64,000 nucleotides of DNA from Gammaproteobacteria bacterium (lineage in GTDB: Bacteria > Pseudomonadota > Gammaproteobacteria > Ga0077536): positions 1 through 64,000 of the forward strand of contig JAJFJQ010000032.1 of NCBI GenBank assembly GCA_021773835.1, written 5' to 3'. Position 1 is the first letter of the stretch, and every line of letters starts with the position of its first letter. A model generated the notes under the pieces. That model was not told the DNA's origin. It did not search any database and was given only the letters and a program-made list of their open reading frames with translations. Shown in pieces: positions 46,550 through 54,981 of the stretch. A program made the translations under genes and the position numbers.

Positions 46550-48508
46550 GGTGATGCGATTTTGAATTTCCGTACGGATTTCGTCCATTTCCGATTCACG
46601 ATTTGTTACTATTTCTGAGTTGTTGATTCCTCCAACTGTATTTGGATTCGAAATTAGATTTCGTGCGCGTTTTTCCAGGTTTTTTAAATAATCTAGATCC
46701 TTTTGGGAGCCGCCGATTGTAGCGAAGTACCGCAGCGTCTCGATATATCTGCGGTCGTCGATACCCTCTCGAACTGCTACGGCGCGGACGCTGGGAACAA
46801 TTGGTCCTCGAGTGTTTCTGTTTCGGCGGCCGTGAGGATCAAGCGGCATGGCAAAGTGCAGCGTCCAGCCTTTACCGTTCAGATCTCCTTTATAATTCGC
46901 CCACATTAACGCCGCTTCAGCTCTAATCGCCCAAGGAATAACGCCAAAAGTTAGGCGCGCCTGTGCGTTTAGATTATTTGCACCGCCGTAGTGCCATAGT
47001 TCCCCGCCCAGAGAGTCCTGCAGGATCCGTGCCGAATCATCGAGAGTGTTGGATCCGATGACGTCGAAGTTTAACCGCGCCGTCTCTCGCGACAGAAACA
47101 AAGCGATTTGCTCCAACTTGCGTGGCCTTTTATTACCACGCAGAAAATGACCGCTGCTTTGATACAAACGGGAGTATCCGGGGCGCCATTCCGTCATGTA
47201 GAGTCTTGTAGATGGACTACCAACGCGTACGTATGGAACTGCGGCAATTATTTCCCGCACCGCGTCTTGATCTTTTAACGCCTCGTCAAAGGGATTTATT
47301 ACAAATTCTGGCCACCCATGTTCACGCTCTGCGGCTTTCAAAGCTGCACAAATCGCGGCAAATCCTTTCTTTCCGTCGATGGTTTCGATTCCGGAAAACC
47401 CAGCACTTTTTAGTACGTTATTAAATTGAAATACTTTACCGCTGGCACCCCAATTCCAAAATGCCACATCTCCCATCCCGTAGCGCCGCATTGTTCGCAT
47501 TGTGGTATTAAATTTTCGAAACTTCGGATCTTTGGTGTCTATTATGACCTCATAATCGCCTCGTCGTCGGAACGGAATTTCGTTTCCTTTATTAAAAAAA
47601 CCGCCAGCGAGATTAAAACCGTAGCGGCTGTCCATCTCCATCATCTCGGTTGTGTATCCCGAGAAACCACCCTCCCAAATGTTAAAAGTCGTACCGAATG
47701 CTCCGGCGTGAAAGTTGTTCGTTTTCAATCTAAACGGTAGCACCTGTAGGGTTGTGGCAATGTCTTTTAAAACAATGCCGTCGGCAAGAACGGACACATT
47801 CCCCTGATATATTCCTGCCGGTAACGCGCTTGGAACGTGGAAATCGACAACATAGGTCATTGAATGATCGGCCGGAAATAACCATTGGTTGTTAGGCGTC
47901 TTAAGCAGGACCATCGGCCGAACCTCTGTTCCATAAGGGGTATGCCGTGAGGAGATTTCGGCACGATACGCCAGCATTAGGCGGTTCGTTACATGTTTTG
48001 CGGATAACGTTCCAGTCGGTCCGGTGAAATCGCTATGAATTATCGATATTGTGTGTGGCCGATTATTTGACCGCACTCCGATCGCGATCGGCTCGCTTTC
48101 TCCTTGCGCGGCGACCATCTTGACGGGATCTGCATGCCGCAGATCTGATGGCGGGATGTAGTCAGTTGATACTGTTTTCCAATACTTAGTTGGGAAGATG
48201 TGTACGTCTTGATGCGCATAATGTTCAGATTTCGGATTCGCCTCAGCAGTGTCAGATCCCGAAAAATTAGGCCAATATTCAGTTAGGAAATGGGTGCTTG
48301 CGAGTAAATCGATCTCGTCTCCCTGGATCCAGTCCGGCTCAAATACATCACGTCCCCAGAAGCGACCGTATACAGGGGTGCTCGGGACCGTACGTGATTC
48401 TGCTGCGCGGTAAGGTAGTGAGACGTTTAGTGAAGAAACGTAGTCAACGCTGATATATATAGTGAGCGCGACTGTTGCGGTAGCGACTACATGACTAGCT
48501 TTAAGCAC
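46535..48508 (-). CDS. Secreted glycoside-hydrolase-like protein (DUF4091-type C-terminus)
   Basis: This 657-residue protein has an N-terminal hydrophobic signal or anchor (VVATATVALTIYISVDYV). The middle resembles a TIM-barrel glycoside hydrolase: VTNRLMLAYRAE and LPAGIYQGNVSVLADG (a beta-sandwich before the barrel), then FVINPFDEALKD with possible catalytic acidic residues. The C-terminus has SVRAVAVREGIDDRRYIETL, the DUF4091-like motif (REGIDDYRY). It would act outside the cytoplasm on a glycan. It lies 165 bases downstream of the kinase-like gene on the same strand and may be part of that operon. The assignment rests on the C-terminal motif and overall layout. Confidence 0.65.
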   Translation of the reverse strand: MLKASHVVATATVALTIYISVDYVSSLNVSLPYRAAESRTVPSTPVYGRFWGRDVFEPDWIQGDEIDLLASTHFLTEYWPNFSGSDTAEANPKSEHYAHQDVHIFPTKYWKTVSTDYIPPSDLRHADPVKMVAAQGESEPIAIGVRSNNRPHTISIIHSDFTGPTGTLSAKHVTNRLMLAYRAEISSRHTPYGTEVRPMVLLKTPNNQWLFPADHSMTYVVDFHVPSALPAGIYQGNVSVLADGIVLKDIATTLQVLPFRLKTNNFHAGAFGTTFNIWEGGFSGYTTEMMEMDSRYGFNLAGGFFNKGNEIPFRRRGDYEVIIDTKDPKFRKFNTTMRTMRRYGMGDVAFWNWGASGKVFQFNNVLKSAGFSGIETIDGKKGFAAICAALKAAEREHGWPEFVINPFDEALKDQDAVREIIAAVPYVRVGSPSTRLYMTEWRPGYSRLYQSSGHFLRGNKRPRKLEQIALFLSRETARLNFDVIGSNTLDDSARILQDSLGGELWHYGGANNLNAQARLTFGVIPWAIRAEAALMWANYKGDLNGKGWTLHFAMPLDPHGRRNRNTRGPIVPSVRAVAVREGIDDRRYIETLRYFATIGGSQKDLDYLKNLEKRARNLISNPNTVGGINNSEIVTNRESEMDEIRTEIQNRITALLH

Positions 48509-48673
48509 TTTAAGAAACTAGGACGAGGAAACGTGGTACACGCTATGTGCTCAAACACATTCGTCGCAGCGAGGAATTAAGCGATCCGGGATACGAAACA
48601 TAGACGATGGTAGTCCAAATCAACTCAATCTGGAGCGGCACGGTCCTCGCTCGGTTGAAGTGCATAGAATTCT

Positions 48674-49477
48674 CTAATTGGAAAAATAATGTTGCATTGC
48701 GTCAGCTAGGAACCGTCGAGCAAAGGTCAATTTAACCGCCGCAACAATCCGTGGTAGATGCTGCATACGGATCCGAAAAATTTCTTGGGCGGCTTCTGAA
48801 ACCTGGACCGCAGCGTCGCGTTCGAGGTATTGAAAGCAAACCGGGGTAATTTTTTCCGACGAGACCATGAGGTTTTTGGGCTGGAACGATGCCGCAATTT
48901 CGCAATACATGATTAGTTCGCTGAGTCCGAGAGGTTCTAGTGCGGCAGAATCAAGGTCGGCAAGAATTAACTTTCGACCCGCTAAGGTTAAGTTTTGCCA
49001 CAAATCTCCTTTTAACCCGAGCGAAATAGGGAAGCCAGTATTCAACATGGTTTGAATTGGTTCTACGAAATAGACCGAATCACTTATGCTACGCAGGAAT
49101 CCTTGGTCATCGCGGATCGAATAGCATTTCTTGAAAAACGACTCGGCATGTCCAAGCGTTCGCTTGTTCAATAATTTCGCTGTTGGGAGGATGTTTATGT
49201 ATTCCATAAACACGGTGTGTTTTTCAACGTCGATACCATAGGGCGTAGGGACTACGAGAATTCCAGCAAATTCGCGATGAAAAAATGAGAGCGTTTCATG
49301 CACGTACTGCGTATTTATTTTTGAGTATTTTTCTGGGTGCCCGCTGTAACTTTTTGTAATGAATTTTCGCCCATCCCGATCTTCGCCTAAGCACACCCGC
49401 TTATATTTATTCAACTTGAGAGTCGTTTGGCGAACGATTGTTTCGGGCGCTCCGACATAGTCCGGGGAACTAGTCAT
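48674..49477 (-). CDS. Kinase-fold (aminoglycoside-phosphotransferase-like) protein
   Basis: This 267-residue protein looks like a small-molecule or protein kinase fold. The ATG at 49477 is chosen because it overlaps the stop of the fusion gene by 8 bases (ATGACTAG), giving translational coupling; the frame itself is open to 49552. Kinase-like features are a Lys in RKFITKSYSG, the hinge-like VFMEYINIL, the catalytic-loop-like LGLKGDLWQNL and the metal-binding ILADLDSAAL. The usual His or Tyr before GD is Lys here, so activity is uncertain. A predicted role is phosphorylation of a sugar, lipid or protein linked to the adjacent ATP-grasp/phosphatase fusion. Confidence 0.6.
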   Translation of the reverse strand: MTSSPDYVGAPETIVRQTTLKLNKYKRVCLGEDRDGRKFITKSYSGHPEKYSKINTQYVHETLSFFHREFAGILVVPTPYGIDVEKHTVFMEYINILPTAKLLNKRTLGHAESFFKKCYSIRDDQGFLRSISDSVYFVEPIQTMLNTGFPISLGLKGDLWQNLTLAGRKLILADLDSAALEPLGLSELIMYCEIAASFQPKNLMVSSEKITPVCFQYLERDAAVQVSEAAQEIFRIRMQHLPRIVAAVKLTFARRFLADAMQHYFSN

Positions 49478-51209
49478 AGCGAGAGTCCAAATAATCAAGA
49501 GCCTGAACAATCGAGAGGTAGATCTCACGAAATCGATCGTTTCCGCCGCCATATGGATCAGCTATTTCGAATTCGCTCCCAGGGATCATATCGCCAAGAT
49601 AGAATATCTCGCCGCTAAAAAAAGGGAATTTTTGATGGAATGCCACCATATGTTTTTCTTCGAATACGAATATTAAATCCGAGGAGCGAACGGCGAGATC
49701 ATCAATTAGCATCGAACGGTGAGAAGATAGATCCACGCCAAGTTCTGCCGCAGATTGCACTGCTTGCGCAGGTGGGGCGCGGTTAGTTACTTCATGAAAT
49801 CCCGTAGAGGTTATGACAGTGTTTGTTGGTAGTACTTCGGCTGCATATCCAGCAGCAAATGGGCTCCTGCAAATATTACCTGAGCATACAAAGTTAATAT
49901 TATTTGCCGATTTGCTTAGCCGTCGAATTAGCTTTTGACGTCGTTTGTGAATGGGACCAAATGATCGAATATTTCTTCGCGCGATCGAAAGACTCTTTGC
50001 GGCCATCATGCTCGCAACTTCACGAAATTCCGTTAATGCAGGAGCGGGGTCGTCTAGGGTGAAGCTGTCGACGTGCTCTCGAAAGGTTAACAAGCGAAAA
50101 TATTCAGAGGCCATCGATGGTAGTGAAACCGAGTATTTCGACGGTTGTTCCGAAAAGCGGTCTTTGAGATTATCGATGGCCCAATACAGATCGCGCTTAA
50201 TATTTCTGCAGTAGACCTCGCTGCGAGCCGGGGGAATTGATGGCAAAGTATCGTTAACGATGAGATCGTAGAGTAGCTTCGGAAAATCGGCGCCGCTCGC
50301 GAGCGCTAACGGAAGTGATCCCCAAAACCGACCGTTAATTTCGATAAATATCCAATCGCCGGTTAATGGATTAATTTTGTACTCAACCATTGCGACGCCG
50401 GTATATCCGATTTCAGCCATTAGTGTCTTTGTTGCGCTAATTAGCTCAGGATTCATCGGAACTACGCTTTTTCGATATGAACTCGCTCCGCCGGTTCGGG
50501 GTTCATGAACACGTAAATGCTGAAAGGCGTAAAGAACTTCTCCGTCTTTGACCAACACCTCGATCCCGGTTCCTACACCAGCGAAATGCTCTTGAATTAA
50601 TGCGGTCTTCCAACCATGCAATTTTGGTAAAATATCGTTTAGTTGAGCTCGATTGGACGCTACCATTACCTCTCGACGTACGCTCAGATCTTCACTCACA
50701 TAAGACGATGGTGGTTTAATGACAATCGGAAAGTTGAATCCTTCCGGTAGGCCGGTTTCTAATACCGAAAGTTCAATAGAAAGTTGCTTAGCGACTCGAA
50801 TTCCAAGTTTATCGACGAGAAGCGATGATTTTATTTTGTCAAACGCGATTTCAAATACAGAAGGATCGAGAGAATACACGCCAGCGTACTTACCCAGCTC
50901 CTCTTGGTGTAGTTGTACAGGAATTGTTGATTCGTCGTGCGTTGGCACGATGAGATCGAAATTATATGACTTAGCTAGTTCAATGATTACGTCTAGCCAT
51001 TCCGATGATGCATCGTTGTAGTCTGGAATGTCATGGACGTGGCTGACGTAACGAGATTTAAGCGCAAGATCGTCAAGTGGGCACATGCCGACGTGTATTG
51101 TTAACGAAGCTCGACCAAGCGAACGAATTACGGACAAAAATGCGCGAATGTCTCGACCAAGTACGAGGACGTGCCCCGATTGACGTGCGCAAGCCTTAGA
51201 TTCAACCAT
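49470..51209 (-). CDS. ATP-grasp enzyme fused to a low-molecular-weight tyrosine phosphatase
   Basis: This 579-residue protein has two domains. Residues 1-400 form an ATP-grasp ligase: HVLVLGRDIRAFLS (N-terminal Rossmann-like), DLIVPTHDEST, FPIVIKPPSSYV (ATP-binding Lys), LIQEHFAGVGTGIEVLV, MVEYKINPLTGDWIFIEINGRFWGS (metal-binding E-x-N). Residues 437-579 form a LMW-PTP: the P-loop CSGNICRS with Cys442 and Arg448 (C-x5-R), and DPYGG with the general acid Asp551. All key residues are present in both domains. ATP-grasp enzymes join a carboxylate to an amine or thiol; LMW-PTPs (Wzb type) dephosphorylate BY-kinases. The window has an autokinase without its own phosphatase, so this domain could serve it (inference). 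A divergent glycosyltransferase starts 227 bases upstream. Confidence 0.92.
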   Translation of the reverse strand: MVESKACARQSGHVLVLGRDIRAFLSVIRSLGRASLTIHVGMCPLDDLALKSRYVSHVHDIPDYNDASSEWLDVIIELAKSYNFDLIVPTHDESTIPVQLHQEELGKYAGVYSLDPSVFEIAFDKIKSSLLVDKLGIRVAKQLSIELSVLETGLPEGFNFPIVIKPPSSYVSEDLSVRREVMVASNRAQLNDILPKLHGWKTALIQEHFAGVGTGIEVLVKDGEVLYAFQHLRVHEPRTGGASSYRKSVVPMNPELISATKTLMAEIGYTGVAMVEYKINPLTGDWIFIEINGRFWGSLPLALASGADFPKLLYDLIVNDTLPSIPPARSEVYCRNIKRDLYWAIDNLKDRFSEQPSKYSVSLPSMASEYFRLLTFREHVDSFTLDDPAPALTEFREVASMMAAKSLSIARRNIRSFGPIHKRRQKLIRRLSKSANNINFVCSGNICRSPFAAGYAAEVLPTNTVITSTGFHEVTNRAPPAQAVQSAAELGVDLSSHRSMLIDDLAVRSSDLIFVFEEKHMVAFHQKFPFFSGEIFYLGDMIPGSEFEIADPYGGGNDRFREIYLSIVQALDYLDSRYD

Positions 51210-51436
51210 TAAATTTATCTAGATGTTTCTGCCGGTTATCGGCGCGATGAGAACTTTTGTTTACGCTAAGATAGGATAGCAAAATGAGTAGCATTGACAC
51301 GACTCGAAATGGTGTTTTGCGAACAGAACACGATAGATTATCTATAGTCTGCCAAGATTGAGAACTGAATTGTCAAATATTCCAGCGAAAGGGTATTTCG
51401 GCGAATAGGTGAGTAAGTAATCAAAACGCATCCGTA

Positions 51437-52798
51437 ATGAAGAAAGTCCTAATTTTAGCGTATTACTTCCCACCGATGGCAGTTAGTGGGTCGATGAGGC
51501 CTACCGGATTTTGCTCGCATCTCGAGGAATATGGCTTCGATCCTTATGTAATTTCCAATGCGATTCCAAAAAGTCCGTCTGGGCCGATACCGCTCGATTA
51601 TTCGCTACTTAAGCTCCTTCCACCTGACATCAAGGTAGATCGTGTTGGACATATGGATTGGATGCAGGTGTTACTCGATGCTCGCACCACTGCTCGCCAA
51701 TTGCTACCGGACTACGGAGCCAATACGGATGCGAAGACAGCGGTTACCGATCGCGCTGAAGAAGCTGTACTGAAACGGAGTGGAATGCTCCGGCGCGCTT
51801 CAAATCGCCTGCAAGACCGCTTTTTGTTGTTCCCAGATAAGCAAAAAGGCTGGATAAATTCAGTCTACCGACATACAAAAGGGTTCCCATCTGATAAACG
51901 GCCGGACGTCGTTTTTGCCACCGGTAACCCATGGTCGGCATTGCTGGCAGGCGTGCGTGTCGCGAATCTATTCGATGTCCCGTTGGTATCAGATTTTCGA
52001 GATCCGTGGACGCAAAACCCAAGTCCACCGAGTCCAGAATCCGCAACTAGCGCGGAAAAGTGTGAAAGGCTGATTCTCGAACGCTCGTCCCGCGTCATTA
52101 CAAATACAGATGCGCTAAAGGTGTCATTTTCTACGTTGTATCCGAAGTCTGCCGATAAGTTGGTCACAATTACCAACGGCTACCACGAAAGTTTAATCGA
52201 CAATTCGGTCAGGGACTTTGAAGGAATTCGTGCATCCTCAAAGGTGGAGCTAAACTACTTCGGGTCTGTATACGAACTCAGGAGGCCTACGACCCTTCTT
52301 AAAGTACTGGCAGATCTGACGGAAACTGAAGGGGTCACAAGCAATGATATTGTGGTTCGGTTTACCGGTAATTGGGGTGTTAAGGACACGGAATGCAATT
52401 TTCTAGCGAATCGATTGGAAGAAATTGGGGTCGTGATTCGTGGCAGGGCATTGACGCACGGGGTTTATCTTGAACAACTACGGCGATCCCAGCATTTGCT
52501 TGTACTCCAGCAAGGATTTCCATTGCAAATTCCAGGTAAAATTTACGAGTACATCGCCGCGAGACGACCTCTGATTGTTATTGGCGGCGACGGTGCAACT
52601 GCCGATCTTGTCCGTGAACAACGGTTGGGCCTTGTTTGCGCAAACGAATATGAACTGATTAAAGATACGATTCTTGGAATGATTCGGGACGAGATAATCG
52701 TAGATCCTCCAGCGCCGGAAACAATAACTAGATTTGGTTACCGTTCAATAACTTCCGAACTTTCGACGGTATTAGCCGAGGCATTATCCACATATTAA
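51437..52798 (+). CDS. Glycosyltransferase family 4-like
   Basis: This 453-residue GT-B protein begins VLILAYYFPPMAVSGSMRP, with VVFATGNPWSALLAGVRVA, PLVSDFRDPWTQNPSPP, VTITNGYHESLID, ELNYFGSVYELRRP and PGKIYEYIAARRPLIVIGG. It resembles the GT4 at 21074 in the same motifs. It diverges from the ATP-grasp/phosphatase gene. It is followed by an elaborate inverted repeat and by the algD relic. It likely adds one sugar to the repeat unit; the donor is unknown. Confidence 0.85.
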   Translation: MKKVLILAYYFPPMAVSGSMRPTGFCSHLEEYGFDPYVISNAIPKSPSGPIPLDYSLLKLLPPDIKVDRVGHMDWMQVLLDARTTARQLLPDYGANTDAKTAVTDRAEEAVLKRSGMLRRASNRLQDRFLLFPDKQKGWINSVYRHTKGFPSDKRPDVVFATGNPWSALLAGVRVANLFDVPLVSDFRDPWTQNPSPPSPESATSAEKCERLILERSSRVITNTDALKVSFSTLYPKSADKLVTITNGYHESLIDNSVRDFEGIRASSKVELNYFGSVYELRRPTTLLKVLADLTETEGVTSNDIVVRFTGNWGVKDTECNFLANRLEEIGVVIRGRALTHGVYLEQLRRSQHLLVLQQGFPLQIPGKIYEYIAARRPLIVIGGDGATADLVREQRLGLVCANEYELIKDTILGMIRDEIIVDPPAPETITRFGYRSITSELSTVLAEALSTY

Positions 52799-52825
52799 TA
52801 TATCGAGATATAGTCGAGAACCTCA

Positions 52826-52892
52826 ATATATGAAGTCGAGCTCGAATTACCCTGGATCGGCGAAAGTGATGATGATGGGTAATTTCATATAT
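52826..52892. repeat. Nested inverted repeats downstream of the glycosyltransferase
   Basis: ATATATGA (52826-52833) pairs with TCATATAT (52885-52892), and AATTACCC (52845-52852) pairs with GGGTAATT (52877-52884). The left side between the two arms holds the palindrome CGAGCTCG (52837-52844). The RNA could form a 16-bp stem with a side hairpin. It starts 28 bases after the stop codon at 52798. No T-run follows; it may be a 3' structure or a regulator site. Confidence 0.5.
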
Positions 52893-53097
52893 GAGCGGGA
52901 TCCACTAGCTGTGGGGACTGAAAGATGTGCCGATGAAGTCGACTAGAACGGGTATATTGCCATTTCAAAACTTGCTCGAATTCTCAAAGTGAGTCGATAG
53001 AAGCGAAGTTTCCGATAACAAACGTTGCAACAATAGTATTTTTCAAATCCGCTCCGCATGATCGGGTTAACCTTTAAGCAATCACGCAAGGATTTAC

Positions 53098-53478
53098 ATG
53101 AGAATGTCCGTGTCCGGACTTGGGTACGTTAGATGCACGACAGGTGCGTGCTTGCCAGAGCATGGCTATGGAGTGATAGGCGTCGACGTAGAGTCCGATA
53201 AAATGAAGTTCGTAGGTAGTGGTAATTGCCCGGGTGCCGGTCACAGACCGGCTGAGCCGATTGCTGCTGTAGGGCAGCATTTGCTGCAGCTCGATGAGGT
53301 GGTGACAGTTGAATTAAGCGCGCTAGTCGAATTCGATGACGCAATGATCGTCCATAACTATGAGGCTAAATACGAGGCACGATTGCCCAATTTAGGTCCC
53401 GATAAGTTTATTGTCGTTCTGACTCGGATCCCGAAATCAGGTCGCGGGGCCTGCCAATCTGACGTCTTATCCTGGTAA
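53098..53478 (+). pseudogene. Internally deleted algD relic
   Basis: This open frame of 126 residues joins the two ends of an AlgD-type dehydrogenase. Residues 1-45 (MRMSVSGLGYVRCTTGAC, GVIGVDVESDK, GNCPGAG) match the intact protein at 36993 (MKISIFGLGYVGCVTGAC, DVIGVDVNPDK, GKCPIVE). Residues 70-126 (LVEFDDAMIVHNYEAKYE, PDKFIVVLTRIP, VLSW) match its C-terminus (VIDHGEVIVVCNFESSYA, SDKVVVDLARLP, GLAW). About 310 residues with the catalytic Cys are missing, and GLGYVG has changed to GLGYVR. The DNA upstream also resembles that before the intact gene (ACGTTGC..CAATAG and a GGA-TTTAC/GGAAATTC site before ATG). It ends 6 bases before the next glycosyltransferase. Confidence 0.9.
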
Positions 53479-53484
53479 CAAGGC

Positions 53485-54702
53485 GTGCGGATACTATTTC
53501 TTTCTCAGCGGTTTTTATTGCCAATGGACACGGGCGGCAAGATCCGGACGGGAAATATACTTGAACTACTCAGTCGAGATCACGAGGTCGTTTTAGTCGG
53601 AAATTACGATCCGCGAACCGACGCTGACCATCTTCGCGATATGTCTCGATTTTGTTCGCAATTTGTACCTGTCCAATGGCGAGAGCCAAAACGCGGGAGC
53701 ATCGGTTTTTACTTGCGAATGGCGAAGCATTTTCTATCTACTTACCCAATAACGGCCCTTAATGACTATTCGCGCCCGTTGGAAGACGCACTACTCAATA
53801 CGCTCGGTCAGGGGGCTTTCGACGTGGCAATCTGTGACTTCGTACAATCGGCTTTGTTATTTCAAAGGGTTACAGGAATACCGACTGTCCTTTTCCAACA
53901 CAATGTTGAAGCGAAGATTTTTCTGCGCCATTTAGAGGCCGCTGAGCACGTGTTTGCTCGAATCCTTTGGAGAACCCAGCACCGGCGTATGGTGACCTAT
54001 GAATCCAAGGCAGTTTCGAATTTCGACAAAGTCATTGCAGTATCTGACAACGACGCGGAAATATTCAATAAAGAATACGGCGCTAAGAATGTTGTCAGTA
54101 TTCCAACTGGGGTTGACATCGATTTTTATACGCCCGGTACCAGCAGCGAAGTGGTTCGCAACGAGGTTGTATTTTGCGGCTCCATGGATTGGCTGCCGAA
54201 TGAAGATGGGATCAGGTATTTTCTTTCCGATATTGCTAGGTACCTTAACGACGTAGTCGAAGATTGGCGGTTAGTGGTTGTCGGCCGCAACCCGTCCGAG
54301 TCTCTGCGTAATGAGGCCGAGAAGCTCGGGAATATCAAACTTACAGGTTGGGTGGATGACGTCCGGCCGTATCTTCGAAAGGCGGCCGTTTGCATCGTGC
54401 CTCTTAGGATTGGCGGGGGAACGCGAATGAAGATATACGAAGCAATGGCAATGAGCAAAGCTGTCGTGTCTACGACGATAGGGGCCGAAGGCTTGGAGGT
54501 AACAGATGGAATTAATATTCGTTTAGTGGACGATCCGAAACAATTCGCCCAGGCAACCGCCGAGCTAATCGTTGATGAAAATAAGCGTGATGCAATTGGG
54601 AATGCCGCACGTAATTTGGTGGTGGAAAATTTCGGTTGGCGTGCGGTCGCAGAGCATTTCGCAAATATTTGTACTGACGTCGTCAATAGCGCGGCTAAAT
54701 AG
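53485..54702 (+). CDS. XrtA system glycosyltransferase (GT4, TIGR03087-like)
   Basis: This 405-residue GT-B enzyme starts at GTG with MRILFLSQRFLLPMDTGGKIRT, typical of the sugar transferase found in exosortase A loci. It has TVLFQHNVEAKIF, VSIPTGVDIDFYTP, EVVFCGSMDWLPNEDGI, and the donor segment PLRIGGGTRMKIYEAMAMSKAVV. It opens the second conserved XrtA block, directly after the algD relic. It is presumed to add a core sugar of the polymer. A relic of a GT2 gene follows it. Confidence 0.9.
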   Translation: MRILFLSQRFLLPMDTGGKIRTGNILELLSRDHEVVLVGNYDPRTDADHLRDMSRFCSQFVPVQWREPKRGSIGFYLRMAKHFLSTYPITALNDYSRPLEDALLNTLGQGAFDVAICDFVQSALLFQRVTGIPTVLFQHNVEAKIFLRHLEAAEHVFARILWRTQHRRMVTYESKAVSNFDKVIAVSDNDAEIFNKEYGAKNVVSIPTGVDIDFYTPGTSSEVVRNEVVFCGSMDWLPNEDGIRYFLSDIARYLNDVVEDWRLVVVGRNPSESLRNEAEKLGNIKLTGWVDDVRPYLRKAAVCIVPLRIGGGTRMKIYEAMAMSKAVVSTTIGAEGLEVTDGINIRLVDDPKQFAQATAELIVDENKRDAIGNAARNLVVENFGWRAVAEHFANICTDVVNSAAK

Positions 54703-54769
54703 GAACGTATGCTGCGCCGCAGATATAAAACAATCGGTGGAATTGGGTGATGTTGATCATATCGAAGGC

Positions 54770-54960
54770 CCCATAGCTTTGCTTTATTCAATTGACCATA
54801 TCCCCACAACTTGCATACTCGGAAACGCTACTTGTCCCGATACGTGTCCGCGGCAATCGCCAGATTGCTTATTGATTCTGCTCGTGACGAAGAGGTAGTA
54901 ATTGAACACTAATCTCGCCGTACATTTGATGTTGAATGTCAGCAAGATCTTCTCAGTATT
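54770..54960 (+). pseudogene. Short relic of a family-2 glycosyltransferase
   Basis: The frame after 54855 reads AIARLLIDSARDEEVVIEH, then a stop, then RRTFDVECQQDLLS. The intact GT2 at 38501 has AIPRVTIIVSARDEEVVIEDKIRTSLAIDYPAESLE, split here as AIPRVTIIVSARDEEVV and IEDKIRTSLAIDYPAESLE. The DNA at 54877-54906 (TCTGCTCGTGACGAAGAGG then TAGTAATTGAA) differs from the intact copy by only a few bases. Upstream residues (YLSRY against ILSRL) align less well. Only the first third of the gene is recognisable, with at least one in-frame stop. This is a non-functional remnant between two XrtA-block genes. Confidence 0.75.
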
Positions 54961-54981
54961 GTTAGGAGCTAGTTAAACACT

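Noticed and set aside
52899-52911. GGGATCCACTAG, similar to a common cloning-vector polylinker
   Set aside because: The match is only about 12 bases around a BamHI-type site and the flanks do not match; chance, not contamination.
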